Assembly (NCBI GenBank): GCA_900470805.1
Contig: UCCA01000039.1
Location: 1 to 64,000, forward strand
Direction of reading: 5' to 3'
DNA: 64,000 nucleotides
Source: Hyphomicrobiales bacterium
Lineage (GTDB): Bacteria; Pseudomonadota; Alphaproteobacteria; Rhizobiales; Rhizobiaceae
Below the pieces are notes generated by a model that was not told the origin of the DNA, made no database searches, and worked only from the letters and a program-made list of their open reading frames with translations. Shown here one piece after another: positions 1 to 9,517 of the stretch; the first letter of the stretch is position 1; each line of letters begins with the position of its first letter. The position numbers were made by a program, and so were the translations under genes.

Positions 1-2843
1 GCGCCGAGACGCTCGCGTTCCATCTTCAGCCGCTCAAGCTCACGCTCGACCTCGCGGAGATCAGGCATCGACTGCATCGCCTCGAGGCCGGCCAGTCGCA
101 GGGCTTCGTGCGGAGCAACGTTCAGCGCCTCGCGGATGCGGGCTTCGGTCTCAAGACGTTTCTCACGAGCGGACACGAGGCGTTCCTCGGCACGGCCGCG
201 GCGTTCGCGGCTCTCGGCGAGCTCCGACAGCGCGGTCGCCGCCTTGTGGTCGACATCGCGCTGGACCAGTTCGGCTTGGGCCAACAGATCGGCTGCAGCG
301 CGTCTGCTATCATCGGCCTTCTGCAATTCATTCAGCAGGCCACGGCGCTTGTCGTCGAATTCGTCGGGGGCCATCTCGAGATCAGCCGCTTCCTCGCGGG
401 CCTCCTCCTCGCGGTCGCGCAACGTGGCGATATGATCCTCGGCGCTTGACGCGCGCTGGCGCCAGGTTTCTCGTTCCTGGCCAATCGCCAATATGCGGCG
501 CTGGCGGGCATCGTTTTCGCGGTTCAGGCTTTCGTGCCGGGCACGGGCTTCGGCCAGCGCGCCGCGATCGGTGGCAACGTCGGCCTGCTGCAGGCGCAAT
601 TTCTCGTCGATGGCGGTCAGATCCGGCGCATCGTCGAGCTCGATGCGGGCGTTCTCTTCCTGAATGGCGATGTCTTCGAGCTGGCTCTGCAACTGGCTGA
701 CGGCCTCGGCGATGACGTCGCGGCGGCGGATGAGATCGCCGGAGGCACGCTCGGCGGCAGCGAGTGCCTCGCGCGCTTCGGCCAGATGCCGGGCGGCCGT
801 GCGGCTGACGTCGCGGGCGGCGGCCAGCCGTTGTTCCTCTTGCGAGATGGCCTCGGCGGCGACCGCAAGCCGCTCCTCGGCTTCCTCAAGCACGTCGCGG
901 GCGAGCGCGGCTTCGCTCTCCAGTTCCGACAGCCGGTTCTTCTGGGCGAGACGCAGGGCGGCAGCGCTCGGCGCGTCGGCGCCGGTGACGTGGCCATCCC
1001 AGCGATAGACGGCGCCGTCCCTCGTCACCAGACGCTGGCCGGGCTTGAGGCTCGGCATCAGGCGCCGCGCATCGGCATCCGAGACGAGGCCGATCTGCTT
1101 CAGGCTGCGCGTCAGGGCGGCCGGGGCGTTGATGTGGTCGAGCAGCGGCGTGACGCCGCCGGGCAACGCGGGGTCAGACGTACCATCGCCATTGTCGGAC
1201 CAGTGGGCGGGCGCCTGCGGATCGAGCGGCGATTCCAGATCGTCGCCGAGCGCCGCACCCAGTGCGGTCTCAAAGCCGCGGTCGACGCGCAGATCATCGG
1301 CCACGGGCGCGAACTCGCCGGCGGCGGCACCTGATGCCAGCATGCGGGAAATGGTGCGCGCTTCTGTCTCAATGGCGTTCAGTTGCGAGCGGGCCTGATC
1401 CACCGGCGCGCGCGACAGCGCTTCGGTCTGGCGGGCGGCGGCCAGCGCCTGTTCAACCGTCTGGATGGCGGCTTCGGCGTCGGCGACCGCGCTTTCGCCG
1501 TCTTCGACCACGGTGCGTTTCTCGTCGGGATCCGGCAGCGTGGCGATACGCTCGCCGACCGACGAGAGCTCGCGGTTGGCCTCGTCCATCTGCCGCTCAA
1601 GGCGCATCTTGCGATCGGCGAGATCGCGGATGGCGCGTTCGAGCTGGTTGCGGCCGGCGGCGGCCTCGGCGCGCTCGGCGGTCAGGCCGGTGAAGATGCG
1701 CTCGCTGTCGGAAAGCTTGGCGGCGGCTTCCTCGAAGGCCTCGCGGGTCTCTTCGGCATAGCGGCCGGAATCGGCGAGGATCTCGTTGATCTCCGCCTCT
1801 TCGGCATCGAGCCGCGCCAGAATCTCGGCGTTGTCGGCAACGAGACGCTCCTCGCGCCTGATATCTTCGGCAAGCTGGGCCAGCCTGCGGGTCAGCTCGT
1901 CGCGGCGGCGCAGGATGCGGTTGGCATCCTCTTCGAGCTGGGTCTTGGCGATCTGCAGGCGCTGCAGGGCGGCGGCGGCGCGGGCCTCGCCTTCGCGCAG
2001 TTCCGGCAGCTTCAGGCTCGATATGGCCTGCGCCTTGGCGGCCTCCATCTGCATCTGCGCCTTTTCGGCGACGATCGAGGTGGCCTGGTTGAGGGCGCTG
2101 TCGGCCTCGGCCTCGGCTTCCTTGGCCTGGACCCAACGGATATGCAGAAGCATCGCCTCACGGGCGCGGATATCGGCGGAGAGCGACTTGAAGCGATTGG
2201 CCTGGCGGGCTTGGCGCTTCAGGCTCTCGATCTGGCTTTCAAGCTGCGAGGTGACATCATCGAGGCGTTCGAGATTGCCTTCGGCGGCGCGCAGACGCAG
2301 CTCAGCCTCGTGGCGCCGCGAATGCAGGCCGGAAATGCCGGCGGCCTCTTCCAGCAGCTGGCGTCTCGCCTGCGGCTTGGCCGAGATCAGCTCGCCGATG
2401 CGCCCCTGCCCGACCATCGACGGCGAGCGGGCGCCGGTGGAAGCGTCGGCGAAAAGCAGTTGCACGTCCTTGGCGCGGCTTTCCTTGCCATTGATGCGGT
2501 AGACCGATCCCTGCTCGCGCTCGATGCGGCGGGTGACCTGGATCTCGTCGCTATCGTTGAAGGCGGCCGGCGCCGTGCGATCGGAGTTGTCGAGGTAGAG
2601 CGCCACTTCGGCGGTGTTACGGGCGGGTCGATTGCCGGAACCGGAGAAGATGACGTCGTCCATGCCAGACGCACGCATGTTCTTGTAGGAATTCTCGCCC
2701 ATCACCCAGCGCAGCGCTTCGACGAGATTGGACTTGCCGCAGCCGTTCGGGCCGACGACCCCGGTCAGGCCGCGCTCGATGATGAATTCGGAGGGTTCGA
2801 CGAAAGACTTGAAGCCGACGACGCGAAGCTTGTTGAACTTCAT
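1..2843 (-). CDS. smc: Chromosome segregation ATPase SMC (3' end beyond window)
   Basis: SMC is the coiled-coil ATPase of the condensin complex that compacts and segregates the chromosome with ScpA/ScpB. The frame is open from the ATG at 2843 to the left edge, about 947 codons of the usual ~1150. Residues 31-38 read GPNGCGKS (Walker A). They are followed by a long Glu/Arg/Ala-rich coiled coil, a hinge-like globular part at about residues 505-620 (nucleotides ~1330-985), and the returning coil. The C-terminal ABC signature and Walker B lie outside the window. The start MKFNKLRVVGFKSF matches the family N-terminus. It lies downstream of a DsbA-like gene on the same strand, across a 96-bp gap. 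The opposite strand carries a long spurious open frame. Confidence 0.97.
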   Translation of the reverse strand, partial: MKFNKLRVVGFKSFVEPSEFIIERGLTGVVGPNGCGKSNLVEALRWVMGENSYKNMRASGMDDVIFSGSGNRPARNTAEVALYLDNSDRTAPAAFNDSDEIQVTRRIEREQGSVYRINGKESRAKDVQLLFADASTGARSPSMVGQGRIGELISAKPQARRQLLEEAAGISGLHSRRHEAELRLRAAEGNLERLDDVTSQLESQIESLKRQARQANRFKSLSADIRAREAMLLHIRWVQAKEAEAEADSALNQATSIVAEKAQMQMEAAKAQAISSLKLPELREGEARAAAALQRLQIAKTQLEEDANRILRRRDELTRRLAQLAEDIRREERLVADNAEILARLDAEEAEINEILADSGRYAEETREAFEEAAAKLSDSERIFTGLTAERAEAAAGRNQLERAIRDLADRKMRLERQMDEANRELSSVGERIATLPDPDEKRTVVEDGESAVADAEAAIQTVEQALAAARQTEALSRAPVDQARSQLNAIETEARTISRMLASGAAAGEFAPVADDLRVDRGFETALGAALGDDLESPLDPQAPAHWSDNGDGTSDPALPGGVTPLLDHINAPAALTRSLKQIGLVSDADARRLMPSLKPGQRLVTRDGAVYRWDGHVTGADAPSAAALRLAQKNRLSELESEAALARDVLEEAEERLAVAAEAISQEEQRLAAARDVSRTAARHLAEAREALAAAERASGDLIRRRDVIAEAVSQLQSQLEDIAIQEENARIELDDAPDLTAIDEKLRLQQADVATDRGALAEARARHESLNRENDARQRRILAIGQERETWRQRASSAEDHIATLRDREEEAREEAADLEMAPDEFDDKRRGLLNELQKADDSRRAAADLLAQAELVQRDVDHKAATALSELAESRERRGRAEERLVSAREKRLETEARIREALNVAPHEALRLAGLEAMQSMPDLREVERELERLKMERERLG

Positions 2844-2939
2844 GCGACCTGCCTCGGGAGCCACAGGCGCAAAGGTTCAATCAACGAAAAAACGGGCGCA
2901 CGGCTTCCGCCATCGCCCGTCTTGTGGAAACGGTTCAGC

Positions 2940-3626
2940 TTAGAGCAGGCTGTCGATAAGGGCCGACAGGGTGTCAACCGACATGTCTCCAGAGTAGCGC
3001 TTTCCGTTGATGAGGAAAGTCGGCGTGGCGTTGACGCCGAATTCCTTGGAACCCCGTTCCCGCGTCGCGTTCACTTCATCCAGCAGCGTCTGGTTCGTCA
3101 AGCACTTCGTGAAGCTATCCTCACTAAATCCAGCGAGTTTCGACATCTGCAGCAGTGCGGCGCGGCCGTCTTCGGCGGCGGCCCAGGTCTGCTGCTGCTT
3201 GAAGAGCATGGAGACCATCGGGAAATACTGTTCCGGCGTGCTCAGATCATCCGGCTTCGACGGGTTGCAGCGGGCCAGCATGAAGGCGGCGGCGGCGCGT
3301 GGGTCGAAGGGGAATTCGCGGATGACGAAGCGTGCCTTGCCGGTATCGACATACTTCTTCTTGATCTCGTCGAAGGTGGTGTTGTGGAAGTGGGCGCAAT
3401 GCGGGCAGGTCATCGACATGTATTCGACGATGGTGACCTTGGCATCTTCCTTGCCCAGCGACATTTCAGGCAGAGCGCCGGGGGTCAGCACGGCAGCCAT
3501 GTCGACATCGCCGTCAGCAGTTGGAATTTCAACAGCCGCGTTGGCGTTGCTGAAAACCGCCAAACTTGCCGTTGCGGCAGCAGCGCCGCCCAGAAGCTGG
3601 CGTTTGGTCAGTTGCATTTCGGACAT
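2940..3626 (-). CDS. DsbA family thiol:disulfide oxidoreductase
   Basis: A periplasmic thioredoxin-fold protein that oxidises or isomerises disulfides. From the ATG at 3626 it has 228 residues. An N-terminal KRQLL followed by an Ala-rich hydrophobic stretch ending near ANA (residue 30) is a signal peptide; it lacks a true twin-arginine pair, so Sec export is more likely. CPHC at residues 74-77 is the redox centre, and TPT with the cis-proline lies near residue 202. The start is chosen because GAGGAA sits 9 bases upstream of this ATG. An ATG six bases further upstream is too close to it, and the frame stays open further 5'. This is the DsbA/ScsC/BdbD-like type; the exact subgroup cannot be settled by eye. 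Confidence 0.9.
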   Translation of the reverse strand: MSEMQLTKRQLLGGAAAATASLAVFSNANAAVEIPTADGDVDMAAVLTPGALPEMSLGKEDAKVTIVEYMSMTCPHCAHFHNTTFDEIKKKYVDTGKARFVIREFPFDPRAAAAFMLARCNPSKPDDLSTPEQYFPMVSMLFKQQQTWAAAEDGRAALLQMSKLAGFSEDSFTKCLTNQTLLDEVNATRERGSKEFGVNATPTFLINGKRYSGDMSVDTLSALIDSLL

Positions 3627-3838
3627 CTGCATAAATTCCTCATAAGCGAGAGTAGCGGCTGTGACTGCGATATAACGGCGCGAGGCCGCGAACAAGGCAC
3701 GCGTGAGGCAGTTTCTTCAAACAATTGTGACCTTGATGGGACGAAGGTGCGCGGCTGGCAAGCAACTTTGGATTTTATTTGGCGCGGAAGGCGGCTGGGG
3801 TGTTTCTGCCAGCATAGAGAAACCGTCTGTTTCGCCTA

Positions 3839-4324
3839 TTACCGCCGCTTCCCCAGCATGACGGTCCCCAGCCGCTTGACCGCATCGCGCAGCTTGCCGT
3901 CCTCGATCCCCTCCATCATGTCCTCGAGCCTTCTCGCCGCCTCGCCCTTCAGCGGCAGCGGGGTGCGGGAGCGCTTGTGGGCCTGCGAGACCGGCTTCTG
4001 GACGATGCGGATCTGGTGGACGGCGGAGAAGCCGAAGAAGCTGTTGATGCGTTGGATGAGTTCGCCTTGGGCGTGGGTGAGAAACAGCGCGCGAGCGCCT
4101 TCGCAGGCGATGGTCAGCACGCCGGGGCGAAAGCTGCCTTCGTCGCCCCCCCTCGCCCAGGCGATCTTTTCCGGCCGGGTGCAATCGGCGAAATCCTCGC
4201 CGGCGATCTCGTCCCACGAGCCGAGCAACGCCGTGTTGATGCCGGCGCGCTTGGCGAGCACGGGGTCGATCAGGCCGTTGGCCAGTTCGGATATCTGTTT
4301 TTCGCCTTTGCGTGGATAACTCAT
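3839..4324 (-). CDS. DciA-like DUF721 protein
   Basis: A 161-residue protein of the DUF721 family, which includes DciA, the helicase-loading factor found in bacteria lacking DnaC. The family core WDEIAGEDFADCTRP near the N-terminus and LTIACEGARALFLTH in the middle are recognisable: an alpha/beta KH-like domain followed by a basic tail. It is transcribed away from mutY with a 94-bp shared promoter region, and towards the DsbA-like gene. The assignment to the family is good. A replication role in this organism is inferred from the family. Confidence 0.8.
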   Translation of the reverse strand: MSYPRKGEKQISELANGLIDPVLAKRAGINTALLGSWDEIAGEDFADCTRPEKIAWARGGDEGSFRPGVLTIACEGARALFLTHAQGELIQRINSFFGFSAVHQIRIVQKPVSQAHKRSRTPLPLKGEAARRLEDMMEGIEDGKLRDAVKRLGTVMLGKRR

Positions 4325-4418
4325 CGAAACCTTCGGATGCCGTGACTATCAGGCGCCTTCGCCTTGATCGGGCGTCATTGCTTCGCCAAGTATACGGCAA
4401 TTCCCCTCGCCACGGCAA

Positions 4419-5513
4419 ATGATGACCCTAGCAACCCTCACCGCGCCCTCCGCAAAGCCCCTGCTCGACTGGTACGATCGCCACCACCGCGACCTGCCCT
4501 GGCGCGTCTCGCCGCCGATGGCAAAACGCGGGATCAAGGCAGAGCCCTATCATGTCTGGCTGTCGGAGGTGATGCTGCAGCAGACCACAGTGCCGGCGGT
4601 CAAACCCTATTTCCTCAATTTCCTGGCGCGCTGGCCGACGGTGGGCGATCTTGCCGACGCGCCGAATGAGGACGTGATGGCGGCCTGGGCGGGGCTTGGC
4701 TATTACGCCCGCGCCCGCAACCTGAAGAGATGCGCCGAAGCGGTGGCGCGCGAGCATGGCGGCGTGTTTCCCGATACCGAGGAAGGGCTGAAGGCGCTGC
4801 CGGGGATCGGCGACTATACGGCCGCCGCCGTGGCGGCGATCGCGTTCAACCGGCAGGCATCCGTCATGGACGGCAATATCGAGCGGGTGGTCTCCAGGCT
4901 CTATGCCATCGCGACGCCGCTGCCGGCGGCCAAGCCGCTGATGAAGCAGAAGGTGGGCGTTCTGACGCCAGCGGACCGGCCCGGCGATTTCGCGCAGGCG
5001 ATGATGGATCTTGGCGCAACGATCTGTACGCCGAAGCGGCCGGCCTGCGCGCTCTGTCCGTTCAACGGATCGTGCGAGGCCTTGATGCTGCATGATCCCG
5101 AGCACTTTCCGGTCAAGGCCGCCAAGAAGGCAAAGCCCGTGCGCCAGGGTGCCGCCTTCGTGGCGGTGACATCTGACGGCGAGATCCTGCTCAGGCGGCG
5201 GATCGAGACCGGGCTTCTCGGCGGCATGACCGAGGTGCCGACGACCAGGTGGACGGCGCGTGTTGACGGCGAGACATCGGCGGATGCGGCGCCGTTTGCG
5301 GCGGATTGGGAGCCTTGCGGCACGGTCGTGCATGTGTTCACCCATTTCGAGCTGCGGCTGTCGATCTGGCGCGTCGCCATTCCCTCCGCTCTCCCGTCGG
5401 TTGACGGATGGTGGGAGGCGGTTACAAATCTTCACGCACAGGCGCTGCCAACCGTCATGAAAAAAGCGATCACCTCAGCTATTCCCCTCGCATTCAACCA
5501 TTCCAAGGACTGA
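4419..5513 (+). CDS. mutY: A/G-specific adenine DNA glycosylase MutY
   Basis: Removes adenine mispaired with 8-oxoguanine or guanine in base excision repair. 364 residues, normal for the family. Catalytic Glu50 lies in LSEVMLQQTTV. The helix-hairpin-helix LPGIGDYTAAAV spans about 127-138, with the essential Asp151 in VMDGNIERV. The [4Fe-4S] cluster cysteines are C203, C210, C213 and C219 in the C-x6-C-x2-C-x5-C spacing. The C-terminal ~140 residues form the NUDIX-like 8-oxoG recognition domain. It is followed three bases later by a HAD phosphatase gene, so the two are probably cotranscribed. Confidence 0.97.
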   Translation: MMTLATLTAPSAKPLLDWYDRHHRDLPWRVSPPMAKRGIKAEPYHVWLSEVMLQQTTVPAVKPYFLNFLARWPTVGDLADAPNEDVMAAWAGLGYYARARNLKRCAEAVAREHGGVFPDTEEGLKALPGIGDYTAAAVAAIAFNRQASVMDGNIERVVSRLYAIATPLPAAKPLMKQKVGVLTPADRPGDFAQAMMDLGATICTPKRPACALCPFNGSCEALMLHDPEHFPVKAAKKAKPVRQGAAFVAVTSDGEILLRRRIETGLLGGMTEVPTTRWTARVDGETSADAAPFAADWEPCGTVVHVFTHFELRLSIWRVAIPSALPSVDGWWEAVTNLHAQALPTVMKKAITSAIPLAFNHSKD

Positions 5514-5516
5514 TCA

Positions 5517-6125
5517 ATGCCCATCGATCATATTGTCTTCGATATCGGAAAAGTTCTGATCCATTACGATCCCGATATTCCCTTCAGCCGCCTGATCCCC
5601 GACGAGACCGAACGAAAGTGGTTCTTCGACAACGTCTGCACCCACGACTGGAACATAGAGCAGGACCGCGGTCGCACATGGGACGAAGCCGAGGCACTGC
5701 TGATCGAAACCCACCCCGCGCATGAGGCCAACATCCGCAGCTTCCGCAAGCATTGGCACGAGATGGTCTCGCATTCCTACGACGACAGCGTCGCCATCAT
5801 GGAAGCGCTGATCGCCGAGGGCCGCGACGTGACGATGCTGACCAACTTCGCCTCCGACACGTTCCGCGAGGCGCAGGTGCGCTTTCCGTTTCTCACCAAG
5901 CCCCGCGGCGTAACGGTGTCTGGTGATATCGGACTGATCAAGCCTGACATCGCGATCTACGAGACGCATGCCAGAAGCTTCGGCCTCAATCCGGCGACGA
6001 CGATCTTCATCGACGATTCGGCGCCCAATGTCGAAGGCGCCAAGGCAGCCGGCTGGGATGCGGTCCTGTTCACCGGCGCCGACAGGCTGCGCGCCGATCT
6101 GGCCGAACGCGGCGTGAGGGTCTGA
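5517..6125 (+). CDS. HAD family hydrolase (haloacid dehalogenase type)
   Basis: A 202-residue HAD-superfamily phosphatase. Motif I is FDIGKVLIHYD, in which a Gly replaces the second Asp of the usual DxD; this is typical of the YihX/acid-sugar phosphatase and epoxide-hydrolase-N type group. Motif II is MLTNF, motif III the Lys in GLIKPD, and motif IV IDDS. The cap is helical. The gene begins three bases after the mutY stop with AGGA seven bases upstream, and a SnoaL-like gene follows two bases after its own stop. The three genes probably form one transcript. The substrate is not deducible. Confidence 0.85.
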   Translation: MPIDHIVFDIGKVLIHYDPDIPFSRLIPDETERKWFFDNVCTHDWNIEQDRGRTWDEAEALLIETHPAHEANIRSFRKHWHEMVSHSYDDSVAIMEALIAEGRDVTMLTNFASDTFREAQVRFPFLTKPRGVTVSGDIGLIKPDIAIYETHARSFGLNPATTIFIDDSAPNVEGAKAAGWDAVLFTGADRLRADLAERGVRV

Positions 6126-6127
6126 TC

Positions 6128-6493
6128 ATGGCATTCGATCCGGTCAAGGAAATCACCCTCTTCCACGATGCCATCAACAGACTCGACTACCAGATGATCG
6201 AGGACTACTTCTCCGAGGACGCGACCTACGTGTCGAACGGCGTCGGCAGTCTTGCGGGGCGCGACGCGATCATGACGGCCTTCCGCAAATATTTCGACGA
6301 TTATCCGGACCAGACGGCATTCAACACGCTTATCGAGCGCGTCAGCCCGCAGGCCGGCCGCGCCGTGTGGTCGGTGCGGGCGACGCACAGCAAGACCGGC
6401 AAACCGCTGGTGCGCGAGGGCGAGGAGACGATCACCTTCAACGAGGATGGCCGCGTAACGCGTGTCGATGTCAAGGACTATCAGGCGTTCTAA
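6128..6493 (+). CDS. SnoaL-like / NTF2-fold protein
   Basis: A 121-residue protein of the NTF2-like (SnoaL, DUF4440) fold, judged from the pattern FHDAINRLDYQMIEDYF, then SEDATYVSNGVG, then a C-terminal TITFNEDGRVTRVDV. The fold serves small-molecule isomerases or ligand-binding proteins. No catalytic set is diagnostic enough to name a reaction. It starts two bases after the HAD gene and is the last gene before a strong hairpin at 6510-6545, which probably ends the mutY transcript. Confidence 0.7.
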   Translation: MAFDPVKEITLFHDAINRLDYQMIEDYFSEDATYVSNGVGSLAGRDAIMTAFRKYFDDYPDQTAFNTLIERVSPQAGRAVWSVRATHSKTGKPLVREGEETITFNEDGRVTRVDVKDYQAF

Positions 6494-6509
6494 TCCCTGC
6501 CCTCCGCCC

Positions 6510-6545
6510 TAACGCGACGAGAAACGCAAATTTCTCATCGCGTTA
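6510..6545. terminator. Strong 14-bp inverted repeat after SnoaL gene
   Basis: TAACGCGA-C-GAGAAA is followed by a 6-base loop and then TTTCTC-A-TCGCGTTA: 14 pairs with a single C/A mismatch. It begins 17 bases after the SnoaL stop and has no T-run, so it is either a hairpin-type transcript end or a protein-binding palindrome. A GGAAC follows immediately at 6546. Confidence 0.5.
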
Positions 6546-6570
6546 GGAACAATCAGCGCCGTTGACGGTT
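6546..6570 (+). promoter_or_regulatory. Weak candidate EcfG-type promoter
   Basis: GGAAC at 6546-6550 is followed after 16 bases by GGTT, one mismatch from the alphaproteobacterial general-stress sigma factor EcfG consensus (GGAAC-N16/17-CGTT). It lies 70 bases upstream of the 25-residue peptide gene. The match is imperfect and should be treated as a suggestion. Confidence 0.3.
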
Positions 6571-6639
6571 TTGTGATGACCCGCGCATGACGCGGCTTCG
6601 AGCAAAACGATAAGTCAGCCGTGCTGACAGGAGGTTACG

Positions 6640-6717
6640 ATGGGTAGAGGTATCTTGCTGTGGTTTCTGGGCGTTCCGATTCCGCTGATCCTTCTCATTC
6701 TGCTGTTCTGGCACTAG
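6640..6717 (+). CDS. 25-residue single-span membrane peptide
   Basis: A short gene with an ideal ribosome-binding site: AGGAGG at 6629-6634, five bases before the ATG. The product begins MGRGILLWFLGVPIP and continues as an unbroken Leu/Ile run ending FWH. It is a single transmembrane helix with a short Arg-containing N-terminus and almost no soluble part. The stop is followed nine bases later by the ATG of the PhnA-like membrane protein, whose own Shine-Dalgarno overlaps this stop, suggesting coupled translation. I recognise the general look of small inner-membrane peptides but cannot assign a function. Confidence 0.75.
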   Translation: MGRGILLWFLGVPIPLILLILLFWH

Positions 6718-6726
6718 GGGGTGGCG

Positions 6727-7638
6727 ATGTCGTTTACCTCCCCCACGGTGGCCGACGCGCCACTGGAATCATCGTCCTCGGCCGTCAGCTGGGGACCAAT
6801 AATCGCCGGCACGCTTGCCGCCACCGCAATCTCACTCGTCTTCCTGCTGATCGGCTCCGGCCTCGGGTTGACCATGGTGTCGCCTTGGTCGCATGACAGC
6901 GCCTCGCTGACGACGGTCGGCGCGACGGCTGCCATCTGGCTAATCGTCGTGCAGTGGGTTTCGGCCGGCCTCGGCGGCTATCTCACCGGTCGGCTGCGCA
7001 CCAAATGGGTCGGCGTTCACACCTACGAGGTGTTCTTTCGTGACACCGCGCATGGCTTCCTCGCCTGGGCGCTAGCAACCGTCATCGTTGCCGGCGTGCT
7101 TGGCTCAGCGCTGTCCTCGATCGTCAGCACCGGAACGCAGGCGACTGCAACAGCAGTTGGTGCCGTCGGCGCCGCGGGTGCGGCAACGGCCGCAAGCGCC
7201 AGCGACGGTGCGACCGGCGGATTCTCGCCAGCCTACTTTACCGATGCGCTGCTGCGTCCGGCAAACACGGCACCGGCTGCCGGCAACCAGAGTGACGAGG
7301 CCGTCAGTGCGCAGGTGACCCGCGTGCTGGTCAACGGTTTCGTTGACGGCAAGCTCTCGGCCGATGACCAGGCCTATGTCGAGCAGGTCGTTGCGGCACG
7401 CACCGGGCTGTCGGAAACCGATGCCAAGGCCCGCGTCGATGCAGTGCTGAAGCGGATCGACGAGACCAAGGTGGCGGCACAGAAGGCGGCGGATACCGCC
7501 CGCAAGACGGCCTCGGCCGTGGCGCTGTTCGGTGCGCTGTCGCTGTTCGTCGGTGCATTCATCGCCAGCGTTTCCGCCGCAATCGGCGGTCGTCAGCGCG
7601 ATGAAGACGAAGAGCGGTTGGCGCTGCTGCAGCGTTGA
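6727..7638 (+). CDS. PhnA-like multi-span membrane protein
   Basis: A 303-residue membrane protein of the kind annotated in rhizobia as PhnA-like; the name carries no proven phosphonate role. Residues about 20-45, 65-90 and 105-125 are hydrophobic spans. A long Ala/Thr/Ser-rich and then charged helical region (about 130-265) follows, and a final span lies near 270-292, ending in an acidic, basic tail. ATG 6727 is preferred over GTG 6721 because AGGGGGTG at 6716-6723 serves as its ribosome-binding site. It probably acts with the 25-residue peptide directly upstream and ends at a T-tailed hairpin. Confidence 0.7.
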   Translation: MSFTSPTVADAPLESSSSAVSWGPIIAGTLAATAISLVFLLIGSGLGLTMVSPWSHDSASLTTVGATAAIWLIVVQWVSAGLGGYLTGRLRTKWVGVHTYEVFFRDTAHGFLAWALATVIVAGVLGSALSSIVSTGTQATATAVGAVGAAGAATAASASDGATGGFSPAYFTDALLRPANTAPAAGNQSDEAVSAQVTRVLVNGFVDGKLSADDQAYVEQVVAARTGLSETDAKARVDAVLKRIDETKVAAQKAADTARKTASAVALFGALSLFVGAFIASVSAAIGGRQRDEDEERLALLQR

Positions 7639-7665
7639 ATAGGTCAAACCCTGTAAAGATCGGGA

Positions 7666-7693
7666 GACGCTCGGAGAAATCCGGGCGTCTTTT
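7666..7693 (+). terminator. Rho-independent terminator of PhnA-like gene
   Basis: GACGCTCGG pairs with CCGGGCGTC across a 6-base loop (one G-T wobble) and is followed by TTTT. It stands 28 bases after the stop of the PhnA-like gene. Confidence 0.75.
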
Positions 7694-7741
7694 GCGTTTG
7701 CTGCCTCAAGCTTCGGCGTTTCTAGCCCGCAAACGTGAAGA

Positions 7742-7770
7742 CGCCCGGGGTATGATCCCGGGCGCCTTTT
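7742..7770. terminator. Second GC-rich hairpin between convergent genes
   Basis: CGCCCGGG and CCCGGGCG pair perfectly (8 bp) around a 7-base loop, followed on the plus strand by CCTTTT. It lies between the PhnA-like gene and the convergent ccrM, and may end transcripts from either side. Confidence 0.6.
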
Positions 7771-7833
7771 GCCGTGTTCCGCAACTGGAGGTACAAAAAC
7801 CGGAACGCGGCAGTCTCGATCAGGCCTCGTGGA

Positions 7834-8976
<1,143 letters not shown>

Positions 8977-9107
8977 TCATACACGTTACGCTCTTTACTG
9001 TCTGTTATGGTTACTCATCTTGGTTACCAAAGCCTGAACCGGCGTGCGATTTCGGGAAAATAAATGGCTTGATGGCGAAGATTAACGAGATGCTGTAGAG
9101 ACAACCC

Positions 9108-9404
9108 ATGCGAAAAAGGGAAGCGATCAAGCGTCTGAGAAGCAATGCCGAGGCGGTTCGCGCGCTCGGCGCGACCTCGCTTTATCTGTTCGGCTCCGTT
9201 GCCCGTGACGAGGCAAAAACGGCAAGCGACATCGACCTGTTCATCGACTACGATTCCAAGAGCACATTCAACGCCTTCGATCTGATCGGCATCAAACTGA
9301 TGCTTGAGGAAAGGCTTGATGGGTATGTGGACATTACGACGCGCGATGGTCTGCATCCGCGGCTCAAGTCTAACATCGAAGAAACGGCGATGCGGGTGTT
9401 TTGA
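9108..9404 (+). CDS. MNT-type nucleotidyltransferase (orphan MntA-like)
   Basis: A 98-residue minimal nucleotidyltransferase. The fold signature GSVARDEAKTASDIDLFID at about 42-60 carries the catalytic G-S and D-x-D residues. Such proteins usually act as the antitoxin of HepT/MntA pairs, adding AMP groups to the HEPN toxin. A HepT gene would be expected to overlap the 3' end, but no HEPN protein with R-x4-6-H is found here; the next open frame after a 110-bp gap is a nitrilase. The gene is divergent from ccrM. Confidence 0.8.
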   Translation: MRKREAIKRLRSNAEAVRALGATSLYLFGSVARDEAKTASDIDLFIDYDSKSTFNAFDLIGIKLMLEERLDGYVDITTRDGLHPRLKSNIEETAMRVF

Positions 9405-9517
9405 CGACGCGCGAAATCCTCAACTCTTAAAAAAGAAGTCCTCGCCTTCACTCCGATTTTGCGGTCTGCTGCCTGTACTGCCGAACAGAAAGCGAGTCGT
9501 GCATTCGGGAGGGAGCA

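Noticed and set aside
1383-4319. A 978-codon open frame on the plus strand antisense to smc, the DsbA-like gene and DUF721
   Set aside because: It covers three genes with clear domains on the other strand. Its translation has no recognisable motif and is an effect of GC-rich third positions.
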